Of a stretch of 64,000 nt of DNA, positions 22,211 through 37,470 are shown piece after piece. Origin of the DNA: Cristatella mucedo (lineage: Eukaryota; Bryozoa; Phylactolaemata; Cristatellidae); assembly GCA_009760855.2 (NCBI GenBank), contig WPIO01000028.1, positions 2,345,001 through 2,409,000 on the forward strand, in the 5' to 3' direction. The translations under genes were made by a program, and so were the position numbers. Under the pieces are notes generated by a model that was not told the origin of the DNA, searched no databases, and saw nothing but the letters and a program-made list of their open reading frames with translations. Within the stretch, counting starts at the first letter, position 1. Every line of letters begins with the position of its first letter.

Positions 22211-24304
22211 GTAAGTAGAAGGCGCTATTGGCGTGGCCTTGCGAAACTAATCCATCGACCTCGGCTCGCCGCACCGCAAATCGACGGTTGGTACCGCCGA
22301 AGTAATGTCGGGTGGCTCGCAATCCTTTGCCTGCGACCGAGACTTTATTAGCCAAGCTCGCTGTGCGGGTGCTTATGAGCAAACAGCGAGCAAGTTTTTG
22401 TCGTGACGTAATTACAGGCCAGCGATTGTGCCTGTTCCTTATCAATCTCCATCTCCTCTTCCTCTTGCACTCGCCCTCTTTGCTGAAATTCAAGTGCTGC
22501 AAAGACTGAGCAGAGTTACACCGTTTACGATGTTAGTTTTTCGCAGCGACTTCACAGTCCAGATGGCCTTGTATGCACTAACAGTAACCCACTGGGCAGG
22601 TTACATCTCACCCGACACCCAAAAAAACTTTGCCGAATAAAGATGACTGTCTAAAAAAATAGAAAAACAGCAGCTTTCCAATAAGGCGCCTTTAAATCTT
22701 AAGTTTTTAATCATTTTGTCTTGAAATTTGCATTTGCTTTAAGATTTTTGCTGAGCTTAAAATGTTGCAATGCCTCTTCGATTCAACGGGCTGGCTCCGT
22801 GAACATGCAGTTCTCCCGAGCTCACTTGCGAGGGTGGATTGGTAATGTCGATTTGCTCTCATTTGTGCGCTCGCACTGCGGATTAGGAAGTGCGGCGGAC
22901 GCCGGAAGCACATGACTTGGCCATTATTATCTAAGGAGACTCGGCGCGAGTCTTGCTGCATTGGGGCTTGGTTGATCGCACAGCCGTCACTGTCACACTG
23001 CTGCAAGAAATACGGAGAACGTTTTTTTTGTCTTAAGTTTCACAGCACGATTCGGCCGCGAAATCGTGTTCCGCTAGAGAAAATGTAACCGTAGAGAGCA
23101 GTTTAAACACTAGCCGGGCAGAATATACTGTGTTAAGGTTACAGGCAGGGTCGTGCGTAATTTTCTTTGCACGCGTCGGCGTTTAAAAGCCTGCCAAAGC
23201 CTATTTTATGTTCGTTGTCTACTGACCAATATAATAAGGTATCAAAGTCATACCCTTGCTAATGAGATTTAAGCAAGTCGCATATTGTGCTATGAGGTAA
23301 CGAGCTCAAACATACTCGCAATTCTATGCCGGACGCCTGGCCTTCAAATGGCTGCAGCGAAAGTTATTTCGGAAGTCTGAACAGCTGCAAAGCAAATCCT
23401 TACGGTCACTCACGAGATTTATTCTTTGATGGCATGTTAGACTTTCAGTCGCACTAAAGAGCGTGCTAGCGCGCGTTTAAGGCCTCGTACTTGCGACTTT
23501 AAAGTTTAGTGCTTAATGAGTTCTTACGAAGGAAATTATATCAACGATCAAATAACTGCGTACAATAACTGAATTTTTACTATCTAAAGCTAGACAAAGT
23601 TAATGGAGTGGCTTTCTGAGTTTCCCCGGAGAGCGTCGTACGTTAAAATATGCGAATCACCCTAGTCCTTGATTTAAGCTTCTATTTTACAGTAAACTGT
23701 TAATTTTGGTAGCAATCAAATTAATCCAACTTACGCTAGAACCGTTATTAGTTGCAATTGAGTACTTCCCGGTATTAGTAGCTACACATCCTGGTATATG
23801 CTCTAATCAGATCACGCGATCGTAAGCGCCCATGTCGGAGGTACTAAGTTTGTACTTGAAATATCGCATTTTTGTGTGTCTTGGGTTTTACTTTAGTACT
23901 TTTGCGTTTAATTGCACCTTACATTTGTATGAGTTCGCTCTCAAAACAGAATGAAGGCTGACCTAATTCAGCATGGGTGCAATCGAGCGAGTTATTCTGT
24001 GCTCCGAATTAGCAAGCATTTTTCTCTAGTGTTATCTTTGAAATTTGTTTACTTCCCACCAAAAATATGGCGATAATAATTTAATCGGTCTCTTTTTTTT
24101 CTCTCACTATGATAAGAAAAATTATCCGGAAAAAATTTGTATATCTGCAACTCCACCACCCCGTTATCGCCATTCGTGGCGTTATTTACCCTCGTACCCT
24201 GGCACCGATAGTACTTGTAGCTGTAGACAGGTACACAATTAATCAATGTCAGCAGATATGACGAACTTATTTGTAAAGAGGTAGAGTAGTCTTACACTTA
24301 GCAG

Positions 24305-24360
24305 CACTAACCGCCTACTGCTGGCAATAAAGGATTGCAGGACTCAATTCTCACGAGCAG
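24305..24360 (-). mobile_element. SINE-2 fragment
   Basis: CAATAAAGGATTGCAGGACT resembles the antisense SINE-2 body (AATAAAGGATTGCCCACTGC at 43.97 kb). Very short. Confidence 0.4.
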
Positions 24361-24494
24361 ATAGCAAAACTATAAATAGCACCGAGTGGGAGCGTCCTTT
24401 GCGACAAGTTTTCGGGCTCTTAATTTGTTACACGCACTTCTGTTTCAAGCAAGCTAAGAGACCTGTCTGTAAATTATTGCAATGGCCAAGGGTA

Positions 24495-24590
24495 AGTAAA
24501 TGCAATGTAAAGTGTAAAGTTCCTAGAAAGAGATTGAGTGGTCTGTGGGCTATATCAAATGTACTATTATTATTATAATTTAAGTCTTGG
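24495..24590 (+). mobile_element. LINE-A 3' terminal stub
   Basis: CCTAGAAAGAGATTGAGTGG and a TATTATTATTAT tail; only the 3' end is present. Confidence 0.65.
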
Positions 24591-24759
24591 TGCCAAAAGA
24601 CTGCAAACACAAATATTTCTAGAACACATAAATAGATAAGCAGGTTGTTTTCTTGCTTTTTTGAAATGGATTTGCAACATCTATAGACATAACATAGTTT
24701 TTTATTATCCGTTTCAGGACTCGAACTCGCGATAATGTGTCATGAATAAAATCAAATAA

Positions 24760-24937
24760 ATATAACTCATTCGTATAGCGCCCAATGAGAACTTAATCTC
24801 TTTTCATGAATCTCTATTCATGAGCTTCACATAAGCCATGGGGCTCGAGCTTACGACCTCGGTCACCAAATACATTTACCTTTAACTTGAGCGTTAAAGC
24901 AAAGCCCCTTAACTATTGGGCTAAACCAGTGCAGAGC
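24760..24937 (-). mobile_element. SINE-1 copy
   Basis: Antisense tail (GAGAACTTAATCTCTTTTCA, duplicated in part as TGAATCTCTATTCATGAGCT), then an antisense B-box (GGGGCTCGAGCTTACGACC) and A-box (CTTAACTATTGGGCTAAACC). Confidence 0.7.
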
Positions 24938-25082
24938 GAGCATCTTACCCCTAGGTTAGGACCCATTTATTGGTATAATTTCTCATTTGTTTTCTAATTT
25001 TGCATGTCCATACTTCATCGCTGCTCTGCAAACCGGAATGCTTCCGTATGCAACTCGGAAGAGGTATGTCTTCGATGTATGA

Positions 25083-27336
<2,254 letters not shown>

Positions 27337-27719
27337 TGTGGGGAAATAACGGGCGTGCCTGGAAGCCAAGTTTCCTTACACTCCTGTAAAATCGTCCAAG
27401 GGGGAAGGACTCGCTAATATACATCGCACGTATATCTTTATAATATGTATAAACTAAATTTATTTAGGAGTATGCCCACATAAAAATATGTATGTATTCA
27501 AATATCATATACATTTAGCTTATACTGCTATATATATATATCTAAATCCATACGTATATGTATATATATACCAAATGTGTATATTTGCTCTTGTATATAT
27601 ATGTATGGATTTATATATATTATATTATATATATATATATATTTGCAAGGCTATTTCTAATGAATTTTAATTTCACGAATTTTATTGTTAATTTCGTTAA
27701 CCCAACCTGAAACCTTGCC

Positions 27720-29480
27720 CCGACTTTCGTTCAGTAACCGGATCCCTTTCTCTAGTAGCAAGTTCACAGCCACTCACAACCATGGTATCGCTCTCGATCA
27801 ATTATTCGCCCGTCATTGTATACTGTCAAGTACTATTAAACAAATTCTGCACGTCTGACCGCATGCTGATCTCCTTCAGTTTGCTGTCATATGTCCCATA
27901 CGGCATTCACAAATCATCTATTAGCGCCAAACGTTTAGATCCTTGACGTTTATACTATTTGCCTAAAATATATTTCCTGCCACATTTTTAACGACCTCAG
28001 AAATGACCACTTAGGTAAAGTCTTTCTGCTGATTCTACTGGATTTCTTGGCCGCTTTTGAGATCGACAAGTTTTTTTTTGAGTGTCCATCATCTCTACTA
28101 GTCATCGCTGGCACTGAACTGCAATGGCTTAGGTCCTGTCTCAGTGGGAGGCTCGTGAGTATAAATTTCGACCACTAATGGTCATCCGATGAGTCCTCAA
28201 AGTATTGAGTACCCAGGGGATCTGTTCCAAGTCGAATTGTTTTTGTAATTTATACTCTTTCTCTTGCCGAGGTAGGCGCTAAGGTGAATCTGGGTTTCAT
28301 TTCTATGCAGATGAAAAACAGCTGTCCGTGTGCTTTGATCCCCTTGCCCTAAAGTAAGTCAAACTCTCTTTCTCAACTCCTACTCTCATTTATTGCTGAC
28401 ATTTCCACTAGGAAAGCAGCAAACTTAATACAATTTGATGACAACAGTAGTAATTAAGTATTTACATAGCGAAATAAAAGAACTAAATCTCTCTCTAAGC
28501 ACTTTATGTAGGCCAAAAACGCAAGCCAGTCATGAATCGCCTGTCCACTGCTCACTGGGGAGGGGGTGCAGATATGATGAGTGAAAGAAACATCAGCGTA
28601 TGCATGGCACAAATGCAACGACGAAACACTAACTTACTAGGTATGGGCAAACCTAGTGCTACTCATTAATCGGAAGTCCGACCTTCAATATCGGCTCGAT
28701 TATAGCATATGCACGGAATCTTCACGTCCTATTCCAAAATGACCTTTTACTAGACGACCATATCAGCACCACTGTCAAGTGTACCTACCTTCAGCTTTAG
28801 CATTGCAAAATTCGGGTTTGCTTCAATAGCGATACCGAATCCTAGCTGGTACTTGCATTGGTGAAATCCCGTCAGCATTTATGGAACTTCCTACTTTCAG
28901 GACTTCCTGCCTGTCCAATACGACGCTGCCAGCTGGCGCAAAACTTTGCTGTGGGTTTGTTTGTCGCGAACGTCGCCACTGCCAAGCAAGAACCAACTGG
29001 CAAGCTTAAGCTTAGTATGGCTAAAATAAAACTTGACAGACATCCTTGATCTGCACTGGCTTCCTATCAAGCCGGGTGTCAACATGGAAATATTGTCACT
29101 GACTTTTAGGTCCCCCATTTTCCTGCTCTGGAGTCACTATCGTAATACTTCTTAATCAAGTTTATCATCAAACTCATCTTACTCAAGTCGTTTAGCCACG
29201 CCTCTAACAAGCAGCAATCTTCTTGAGACGATGCCCACGGTTCCTACGCTCCTAAGGCTGGAACTCAATCCCAATTGAAATCTCAAAATCTTCTGACTGA
29301 AAATATTTAAATATTGCTAAACAATTATTTGTTCCTAACAGTATTTGCTCCTTCCGCACGATATGTCCTTTGTAAGATTATGCCTGCAGAAATTGTGCAT
29401 GTTATCACTAACCAGTAACATACTTCCGTTCGAGCATATGTAAAGTGCCTAGAAATAAATTGCTTAGGGTGCTACTGTTT
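27720..29480 (+). mobile_element. LINE-A copy, heavily degraded, interrupted
   Basis: 27,800-27,900 resembles the endonuclease C-terminal region of the long copy (CACGTCTGACCGCATGCTGA). 28,036-28,340 holds RT motifs in degraded form (LGFHFYADE). 28,450-28,515 is an antisense SINE-1-like tail. LINE sequence resumes at about 28,645 and ends with a diverged 3' signature near 29,450. Probably the oldest recognisable copy in this intron. Confidence 0.6.
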
Positions 29481-29881
29481 TTTATTCCACTATTAAGAAG
29501 GATGATTATGGAACACTTCGTATATAAAAATTAAGTAGTTGAAACTAAAATTTGAGTAAAACACTGAACTAAGTTTTCAGGCGAATTACGAAAAAACAAT
29601 CATGACTAGAGATTAGAAATCAAATAGAATCTTGAAAGAAATATCCTCAGATACTCCATTGCTGTATTAGCATGCTACATAGTTAAGAGTTGCTCATCCT
29701 TAATCAAAATGATGTTGAGATCTGAAAGCTATCCGCAGTGTTGCAAGTGATATGGCCTTAAAGTTGCTTGGACAAACTTATGGAACCCAGCTGTAATTCA
29801 AAATATTACGTAAGTCTTGCAATGATTTGGTGTCCAAATTAATAGAAATCCATATTCTTGTAGAGTCGGCATCTACGGCAG

Positions 29882-30291
29882 GTGCAATCATCTTTTCGTA
29901 AACCCAACTTTTTTCGGAAAGATTGCACTTAGAGGCATGTTCACGGTTACAGTAAGCCATGAGATTGGTCATGCCTTTGGAGCTATTCACGATCCATCCG
30001 AGCGTGGAGGACCGTGCTCTCCCGCAGATAGCGAAGGGGGAGTTTATATAATGTACCCAGTGGTGTCTTCTGGACGCCTGAAAAATAATCGCCGATTCTC
30101 GCCTTGTTCTATTAGGAGCATTTCCGATGTGCTTGTGGCTAGGAGCCTATACTTTTATGACAACCCAACTGCTTACTGCGGTAACGGACTTGTTGAGGAA
30201 GGTGAGGAGTGCGACTGTGGTACGATCGAATCATGCGACAAGGTCGATCACTGCTGCGTTCCCGCTGCAGCTTCGGCACCGAATCAAAGCG
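29882..30291 (+). CDS. ADAM10-like metalloprotease B, zinc-site and disintegrin-start exon
   Basis: Contains the zinc-binding consensus HEIGHAFGAIHD (HExGHxxGxxHD, with the catalytic Glu), then the cysteine-containing loop (PCSPADSEGG), the Met-turn IMYPVVSSG, and FSPCSIRSISDVL. The disintegrin start is CGNGLVEEGEECDCG with ESCDKVDHCC, close to ADAM10. The donor is G|gtaagt, phase 1. The start at 29,882 after cggcag fits the phase of exon 1 but skips about 25 residues present in relatives. Just upstream, another frame reads STAGAIIF, resembling SLNTGIITF of ADAM10, which hints at a one-base frame break around 29,897. The exon body is secure; its 5' edge is not. Confidence 0.8.
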
Positions 30292-30339
30292 GTAAGTACC
30301 AGGTACCAAATCCTCCTTTATCTCAGATTTCTCCGATCT

Positions 30340-33015
30340 CATTTCGATTCTGTGTGCAAGAAATTGATCCTTCCTTGTTATGGGTGATTTCAACGTTCAC
30401 TTTGATAACTTATCTGACGCTTTCAGCACCGAATTTCGTGCATTGACTGACTCATTGTCTCTTGTGGCTCATGTGCATGGCCCTACCCACATCAAGGGTC
30501 ACACACTCGACCAGATTTTCTCTTATAACTGCACTTTGTCATCACCAATTATTACCAAATCCTGCTTATCTGACCACATGCAGATCTCATTCAATCTACA
30601 GTGTGTGCCCACATCCTCCTTTAAAATAACCTGTGAATCGCGAAACCTCAAGACCCTTGACATCGATACTGTCCGTGCGAGAATATCTGCTTCGACTCTG
30701 CTGCTCAGTCCTCCCTCCGATCTGTCATCATTGGTAGATAGCTACAACAAGACACTAGCTGACACGCTCGACGAGTTTGCACCTCTGACAAAGCGCACTG
30801 TGCGCCCCCGCCCAGACGGCCTATGGTTTACCACAGACATTAAACTAACCAGGTCTACTAAACGAAAGCTTGAAAAAGCATACAAAAGATCCGGACTAAC
30901 TGTCCATCGACAGGTATTTGAAGGCTACTTACTGTAAGTCGTACCAATCAATCCTAGCAAAGGCCAAGTCTAGCTTCTATAGAAACATTGTTGAATCACA
31001 GATGCACAATCCAAAAATGCTGATGTCGACAATAAACCATCTCCTCAACCGTTCCCAGATTAGCTCCTTACCTGATGATCCTTGTGGTGATCTAGCCGAT
31101 CGCCTCTCTCGATTCTTTGTGCAGAAGATAGACAAGATCAGGGAATCCATCCCTGCGATGACAACCTCCCCACTAGAATGCTGTTCCTCGGTTCCTGGCT
31201 GCGCCTCAATGTCTGCATTTAAGCAGGTCACTAGTGATCTAGTCCTAAAGTTCGTATCGAAATCAAAGAAGACAACAAGTCCTCTGGACCCTATTCCCAC
31301 TGTCCTGCTCCTACGTTGCATTGATCTGCTGCTGCCATACATAACTAACATCGATAATATGTCATTAGCCTCAGGTCATGTCCCAGCACCTTTCAAAAAA
31401 GCTGTAGTCAGGCCTCTCCTCAAGAAAGCAACCCTAGACCAAGAGAACTTGAGCAACTACCGCCCAGTCTCCCTTCTACCATTTCTATCAAAGACACTCG
31501 AACGGGTTGTGGCAGACCAGCTAAACTCATATATCGAAACCTCACACCTTGCTAGTAAGTTCCAGTCCGGCTTTAGAGCTAATCACTCCACAGAGTCAGC
31601 ATTGCTTAGGGTATACAACGATCTACTTAGGAATGCAGACATGGGTAGAGTGTCTCTACTTGTTTTGCTCCATCTTTCGGCAGCCTTTGATACTATCGAT
31701 CACAATGTTCTTCTAGAGCGCCTCTCATCTCGCCTGGGCATCACTGGCACTGCTCTGCAGTGGTTCAGGTCCTATCTCAGTGGGAGACTCCAGAGTATTG
31801 ACGTGAATGGACAAAGATCATCTGAAATACCTCTGAAATATGGAGTACCTCAGGGCTCCGTGCCAGGTCCGGTTCTTTTCACGGTTTATACTCTCGCTCT
31901 TGCTGATGTGATTGCCAAGCGAAATCTAGGCTTTCACTTCTATTCGGATGACACTCAGTTGTACCTTTGCTTTGATCCCTCCCAACCTTCGAGCACCTCA
32001 AATTCTCTAAACTCACTAGCTGCATGTTGATGACATCCGCACATGGATGACAGCAAATTTTCTTAAACTAAATGATGACAAAACTAACTTACTAGTTATG
32101 GGCAAACCCAGTGTGATTCAGAAATTGGAAAGGCTGACGCTCAAAAATGGCTCTGCCAGCATATCTCCTGTCGAATCAGCTCGAAATCTAGGTGTCATAT
32201 TCCAAAGCGACCTCTCATTAGACGACCATATCAGCTCCTCAGTCAAATCTGCTTATTTTCGTCTTCATAACATTGCTAAAATTCGGGCTTGTTTAGATAA
32301 AGATACCACGTCCAAGTTGGTCCATGCATTCGTGACATCTTGTCTCGACTTCTGCAACTCACTGCTTACTGGCCTACCAGCATGTGCGATTAGGCAATTG
32401 CAGCTGGTGCAAAACTCGGCAGCTAGGCTTGTCTGTCGTGAACGTCGCAGTTGCCACATTACTCCACTTCTCGCCGACCTGCACTGGCTACCAGTCAAGC
32501 AACGGATTGACTTCAAGGTTTTGTCGCTCACTTTTAGGTCCCTCCATTCTATGGCTCCAGCCTATCTGTCAGATATACTACCCCATCAGGCCAAGCATCG
32601 TACTACCCGCTTCTCGGAATTCAACAGTCTAGAAATACCTCATACAAACCTTAAATCCTTTGGAGACCGTGCATTTAGTTCATATGCTCCCAAAGCCTGG
32701 AACTCCCTCCCGACCTGCGTCAAAACCTCCCCTGACCTGACCACATTTAAAAGGAACCTAAAAACACACCTATTTAGGACAGCATTTAGCGGGTCCCTGT
32801 GATTCGTCTTTGATGTGCTTATGCGTGCTGACACTGTGCATGCTGCCACTAACCACATTTGCATACTGACCCTGTGCATGTCACCCCTAACCATATTATT
32901 AATTTTGTTTGTTTTTCAAGCATAATTTTACTTACTATTCTATTGCATATCACTTTGCAGCAAATGTAAAGCACCTAGAAAGAGATTAAGTTCTCTGAGG
33001 GTGCTTTATCAACTA

Positions 33016-33065
<50 letters not shown>
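30340..33065 (+). mobile_element. LINE-A, longest copy (endonuclease C-terminus plus reverse transcriptase)
   Basis: L2/CR1-like non-LTR retrotransposon. 30,380-30,937 encodes the end of an APE-type endonuclease (MGDFNVHFDN, GHTLDQIF, LSDHMQISF) and the linker. 30,918-32,030 encodes RT (NYRPVSLLPFLSKTLERVVA, FQSGFRANHSTESALLRVYN, AAFDTIDHNVLLERL, YGVPQGSVPGPVLFTVYT, FHFYSDDTQLYL). The RT box is YSDD where the other copies mostly have YADD. 32,047-32,802 is the C-terminal region (LPVKQRIDFKVLSLTFRS, SFGDRAFSSYAPKAWNSLP). Three reading frames are used, so at least two frameshifts separate them; otherwise it is nearly intact. The 3'UTR ends in the common 3' signature and (ATT)n. 5'-truncated in the endonuclease. 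Confidence 0.93.
33016..33065. repeat. (ATT)n tail of LINE-A
   Basis: About 16 ATT units directly after the LINE-A 3' signature; the longest such tail in the window. Confidence 0.95.
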
Positions 33066-33066
<1 letters not shown>

Positions 33067-34384
33067 GTAGCAGTACTTCTCTCTCAGCCTCTCGTGGCCT
33101 GCGACATTATTAAATCTTATCTACTGCTCAAAAGGGCCCTGTCTCGAGCTTTGCTAAGGATTAAAGTTGCATCGAGCACAGGCTAGGCTTTCACTTTTCT
33201 GTAATGATGACCCTTGATATTAAGACCAACTTTTTTACTTTTTAGTATCGTTTAAAATATCTAGCCCGAACAGAAATAGGTTGTTGAACCTGATATGATC
33301 AAGCAAAGTGCATGAGTCACCACTGGGTAAGGCCTAGTTATTTGCTTCTTATATCCACGTTAAGGTCTGATAAGCATTTTGCACATGATGTCTAAGAACT
33401 ATGTCGGCTTCCCAACTAGATAGATATCAATAGAGGCATTTTCCTCAAATCATTACTTTAATTGAACCAATGTTTCTCCAACCTGCTAGTGAGCTAGGCA
33501 ATTCTCACTTCTTCTCAGGCGTGATTTTGCAAAGCTTATTGGATCCATCTAACTGTTTTTTTATCTCAAAGACCCTTAGCCAATTTAATTGATCTGCCAA
33601 ATAGGATATATTGCACATCGAAACTAGATCCTTTGAGTGGTTTGCAGATGTGTACATGCTTTTCGATAGCAAGCAAACGTGATCAATGCAAGACCTTCCC
33701 CATGCCGAAACATAACAGAACTTCCGGTGGTCATTTTGATGCTTATGGTGCCCTTTCCTGAATTTCAGCCTCTGAATTCTGCCTTCAGACTTTAGCTTGA
33801 ACTATGTTAAATGGCACCATCAGCCGTTCTGCTCGCACGCCTCTCGTTTACTCGGCCCCGCCTTCTCTTCATTCCGTCTCCCTCCTCTCCCTCTTCCTCC
33901 CTTCCGCTTCTTATTCGTCGTGGGCTTATCTGTAAATAGAGTGATGGCTGTGCATCCGGTTTTGACTGTTGTATATTCCAGCATGTGCCACTTGGCACAT
34001 CTGCAAAAAAGAGCGCTTTCGGAGTTCTCATTCTCTATTTCTTTTCACTAGTCAAGTGCAAAAGTCAAACAAATGAGTGCCGTTGTAGGTTACATGACAT
34101 CGAGTGAGAACAAGCAGGCAGCAGGAGGTATTTTCACTTCTTAAAAGAGGATGGGCAATTTTGTAGGCACTTGATACAGCATGCCCTACGATATATAGAG
34201 CGTTTTACTCATGTGCTCTTTTGCGATAATTACTCTCTAAATGAGAGCCACGAGTGAAGCTCTTTCATATACGAGAAATGTCTCGAGATTAATCGCAGTC
34301 TGGCCCACCGATGCTCGCCCAGTTTGCTAGCTAACCACTGGGCGACGTAGGCGAGCCCTGAGCTTTAGTCGGTAGCCAACTTCT

Positions 34385-34985
34385 CTATGGTCGCACACAG
34401 CACTGCACTTCAATGGTTTAGATTCTAACGCAGTGGGAAATCTCAGAGCATAAAGTCAACGGCCAACGGTCATCTGGTGAGCCTTTAAAGTCTGGCGTAC
34501 ATCAGGGATCTGTTGTAGGTATCTTTTTACAATTTATAGTCTCCCTTTTTTGCCAATGTAATTACCTAGCGCATTTAGGCTTTAATTTTTACGCATATGG
34601 CATGACACTTTACCTGTACTTTGATCTCTCCCTGCCTTTCAGCATGTTGAACTTAATCAACTCCTTAGCGGCATGTTTTTCTTAAATTCCGAGTTGAATG
34701 ACAACAATCTCTCAAATTCAGTGACGATAAAAACAACTTGCTACCTATAGGCAAACCTAGTGTAAATCAAAAACTAAAAAGCCTAACCCTCAACATGGGC
34801 TCGGCCAGCTTATCTTCTGCAGCCTATTCGCAGAATCTCGGTGTCTTGTTCCAACATGACCATATTAGCTCCACAGTAAAAGTCTTCGTACTTTCATTCA
34901 GCTACGTAGCATTCATCTACGCAGCAAAATTATGGCTAGCTCAGATAGAGATTCCACTGCCAAACTGGTCCATGCATTGGTGATA
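34385..34985 (+). mobile_element. LINE-A copy, degraded
   Basis: Follows the LINE-A order: CACTGCACTTCAATGGTTTA (RT), TTTAGGCTTTAATTTTTACG (RT box region), AAACCTAGTGTAAATCAAAA, and CCAAACTGGTCCATGCATTG at the end. No 3' tail; truncated at both ends. Confidence 0.65.
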
Positions 34986-35344
34986 TCGTGACCGGACGTC
35001 TGCTGGGCACTATCGCTGCTTGAAGTATCGCTTTCTGGCGGCAGAACCACCTCATTTTGGCGCCACTAAGCTTTTGACCTATATTGAGCCATTCAGTCTT
35101 ATTAATTTTGTCTACGACTCGCTCGTTTTCTCCTATGGTGTTAGTCGGTCGTTCCTCTGTGGACGAAGAGAAGAATGCGCTATTATTGGCTGACTCTGCT
35201 ATTAGGTTTTCGTGCCAGTGTGGAGGTCACGAGCGGGAGATCAGCCCCCTCATATAGAGGGTTTTCGGATAACGACGACGGTTGTATTAGACACAGACGG
35301 GTTAATGACCTACGTACTGGTGTTAGTTGGTTAGTGTTAGTTGG
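34986..35344. other. Unassigned intronic sequence
   Basis: Nothing recognised between a LINE-A remnant and a SINE-2. Confidence 0.3.
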
Positions 35345-35515
35345 TGAGCCGTGATGGCACACTAGGTAAGGTGGTTGCTTTTCACAATCTCGGTCCTGAG
35401 GTTGTGGGTTCTAAACCTGCGGTGAGTGATCCTCGATCGCCGCTCCAAGCAGGGGTGATAGCCGTAAAGGCTTTTCTGTCGCTATACAGAAGAGGCTATT
35501 AAATTAGCTAGTATT
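35345..35515 (+). mobile_element. SINE-2 copy
   Basis: tRNA-like head GATGGCACACTAGGTAAGGT with a B-box-like GTGGGTTCTAAACC, then the body AGCCGTAAAGGCTTTTCTGT and the end AAGAGGCTATTAAATTAGCT. Confidence 0.75.
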
Positions 35516-36120
35516 GTTATTCATTTATTTTTTTAAGTCAGTCGTAGCCGTTTGGGTAGGATGCTCCGAAGCTGGAAGGAAGTGAGAAGAGAGGACAGCG
35601 TCCGAACAGGCCTGCGGACTCGCCGAAAGGCTCCAACGGGCGAAAGTAGGATGCCAAGACCACGTGCTTACGCGTAGCCGACTCATTGGCAGAGTGGAGT
35701 CCGGTTGTGGGCGGGACAACATGACGGCAATGTCGCGGCCCACACCTGTTCTTACCATTAACCGGCTCGGTTGATTGGCGATCCCCCTCCCGGCGGTGCA
35801 TCGGCCCTGAGCGTTCAAATAAAGGCGATTTTAATATAAGAGGATTCTGGAGTGCAGCATCGATGCTTGTACGTGTAATTCTTTCGCTGCCATTACTCCG
35901 AAAGGCAGGAGTAGCTAACGATTCGCCCGGAGCCCACATCTCTGCGGTACTCATTCCGGTCCTTTGCTATAGACATGAAATCCTGCTTCCTCTGAATTTG
36001 AGTACGTGTATTGTTTGCACCAGATACGATTAGTGGAGAACGCGGGCATGCAAGTGCAGCTCGGTTCTGTGGGGCGGCTGCATTCAGTTATGCACGGGGC
36101 GCTGCTGCTGCATTTTGCAG
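35516..36120. other. Unassigned end of ADAM-B intron 2
   Basis: No repeat recognised. Ends in the acceptor GCATTTTGCAG used by the next ADAM-B exon. Confidence 0.4.
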
Positions 36121-36350
36121 TCGGCCACGGGCAGCGGCCGTGCACTCTCCGCCGCTCGCAGCTAGCCGAGTGCAGTCCTCGAACGATGCCCTGCTGCACC
36201 CGTGGATGCCGAATTACCGCTAGGGACGAGCAACGAGTCTGCGCCATACCCAACGAGTGCACCGAGCTGACATTTTGCGACGGAAGTCGACCAACGTGCC
36301 CTAAGCCTCGACCATTTCCGGACAATAGCTCGTGCGCCTCGGGAAGCAAG
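36121..36350 (+). CDS. ADAM10-like metalloprotease B, disintegrin/cysteine-rich exon
   Basis: A 230-base exon with acceptor ttttgcag (phase 1) and donor AAG|gtaaga (phase 0). It encodes RPCTLRRSQLAECSPRTMPC followed by CTRGC, CAIPNECTELTFCDGSRPTC and PFPDNSSC. The cysteine spacing follows ADAM10 (CSPSQGPCCTAQC, CNGFTALCP, FTDC). It supplies the rest of the disintegrin-like domain and the beginning of the cysteine-rich region. The open frame continues into the intron but homology stops at the donor. Confidence 0.86.
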
Positions 36351-36869
36351 GTAAGACGCCGGCTTCTCTCAATCTACGAGCCCTGTTGGGCATTCGCAAT
36401 CTTCATAGCCAGACTTTTTGGAGAGGTTTTTCTCGTCCCTACGAAATGGAAGCCTCCTGGCACTAGCAAGCCGTGTACAATTTCATTGGGTACTTTGGGC
36501 AACAAATCCCCGCTCCTTTACACAGCAAGTTCGGCAACGGGCAAGCGAGTGGCTGAGCCTTGCAACGAGTGAGGTGGTCTAAATAGGACTGGGTCAAAAA
36601 ATAGCCGGCAGGAGTAGAGCAGTGCACATGGTTCTTTGGCAGCAGCACTCTTTTGAGTAGAGCAGCGCACACGGCCAGCCCATAGCTCTTTCGTCACTCT
36701 TGTCTGCTTAACTTGGACAAAGAAAATATGGGTCGTTAAGTTCAAGAAGAGACATCCAAAACCAAAGGCAAGAGTTGGATAAAATCACATTTTCGACTGA
36801 TAATAAGTTAACGAGTTGGATGTGATATGCTCTCTGAATCCTCGCGATCTTATATCCCGTTCTACTTTT

Positions 36870-37103
<234 letters not shown>

Positions 37104-37470
37104 CTATACTCAGTCGCTTAGAAATCTCCGCAGTATGGCCGAAGCTGCTGTGGCTGCTACCTCAGTTGGATAATAGGAGGATTTTCTACCATGCCATGTA
37201 TACTAGTCGGGTGAATTAGTATAATATTTTATGGACAGCCCCAAAGCAAACACGTATGCTGTTGATATGTAAGTGCTTTGTGTGCGGTCGCACTATCACG
37301 ATAGTGTATAACCTCTTTTAGATAGGTTCGCATGAAGGCCACAAACTTCTGTATTGTCTCTTTTTGTGTAGCACATTCCGAAGGGCCTGAATTTTACCGA
37401 AGAGGTCGGCTAATTATGTAGGCCGAACACCCACCTCAGCCACCTGCCGACAACGTCCCATTAACGTTCT

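Larger units (their letters stand above)
30292..36120 (+). other. ADAM-B intron 2
   Basis: GT-AG intron of 5.8 kb. The first 2.7 kb is a LINE-A copy that starts within about 50 bases of the donor. 33.1-34.3 kb shows nothing recognisable, apart from a pyrimidine-rich tract at about 33,850-33,910. Confidence 0.75.

Noticed and set aside
36006..36120. Upstream extension of the ADAM-B disintegrin exon to the Met at 36,006
   Set aside because: Homology begins at the acceptor at 36,120 and the phase-1 join to 30,291 is exact; the upstream frame is intron.
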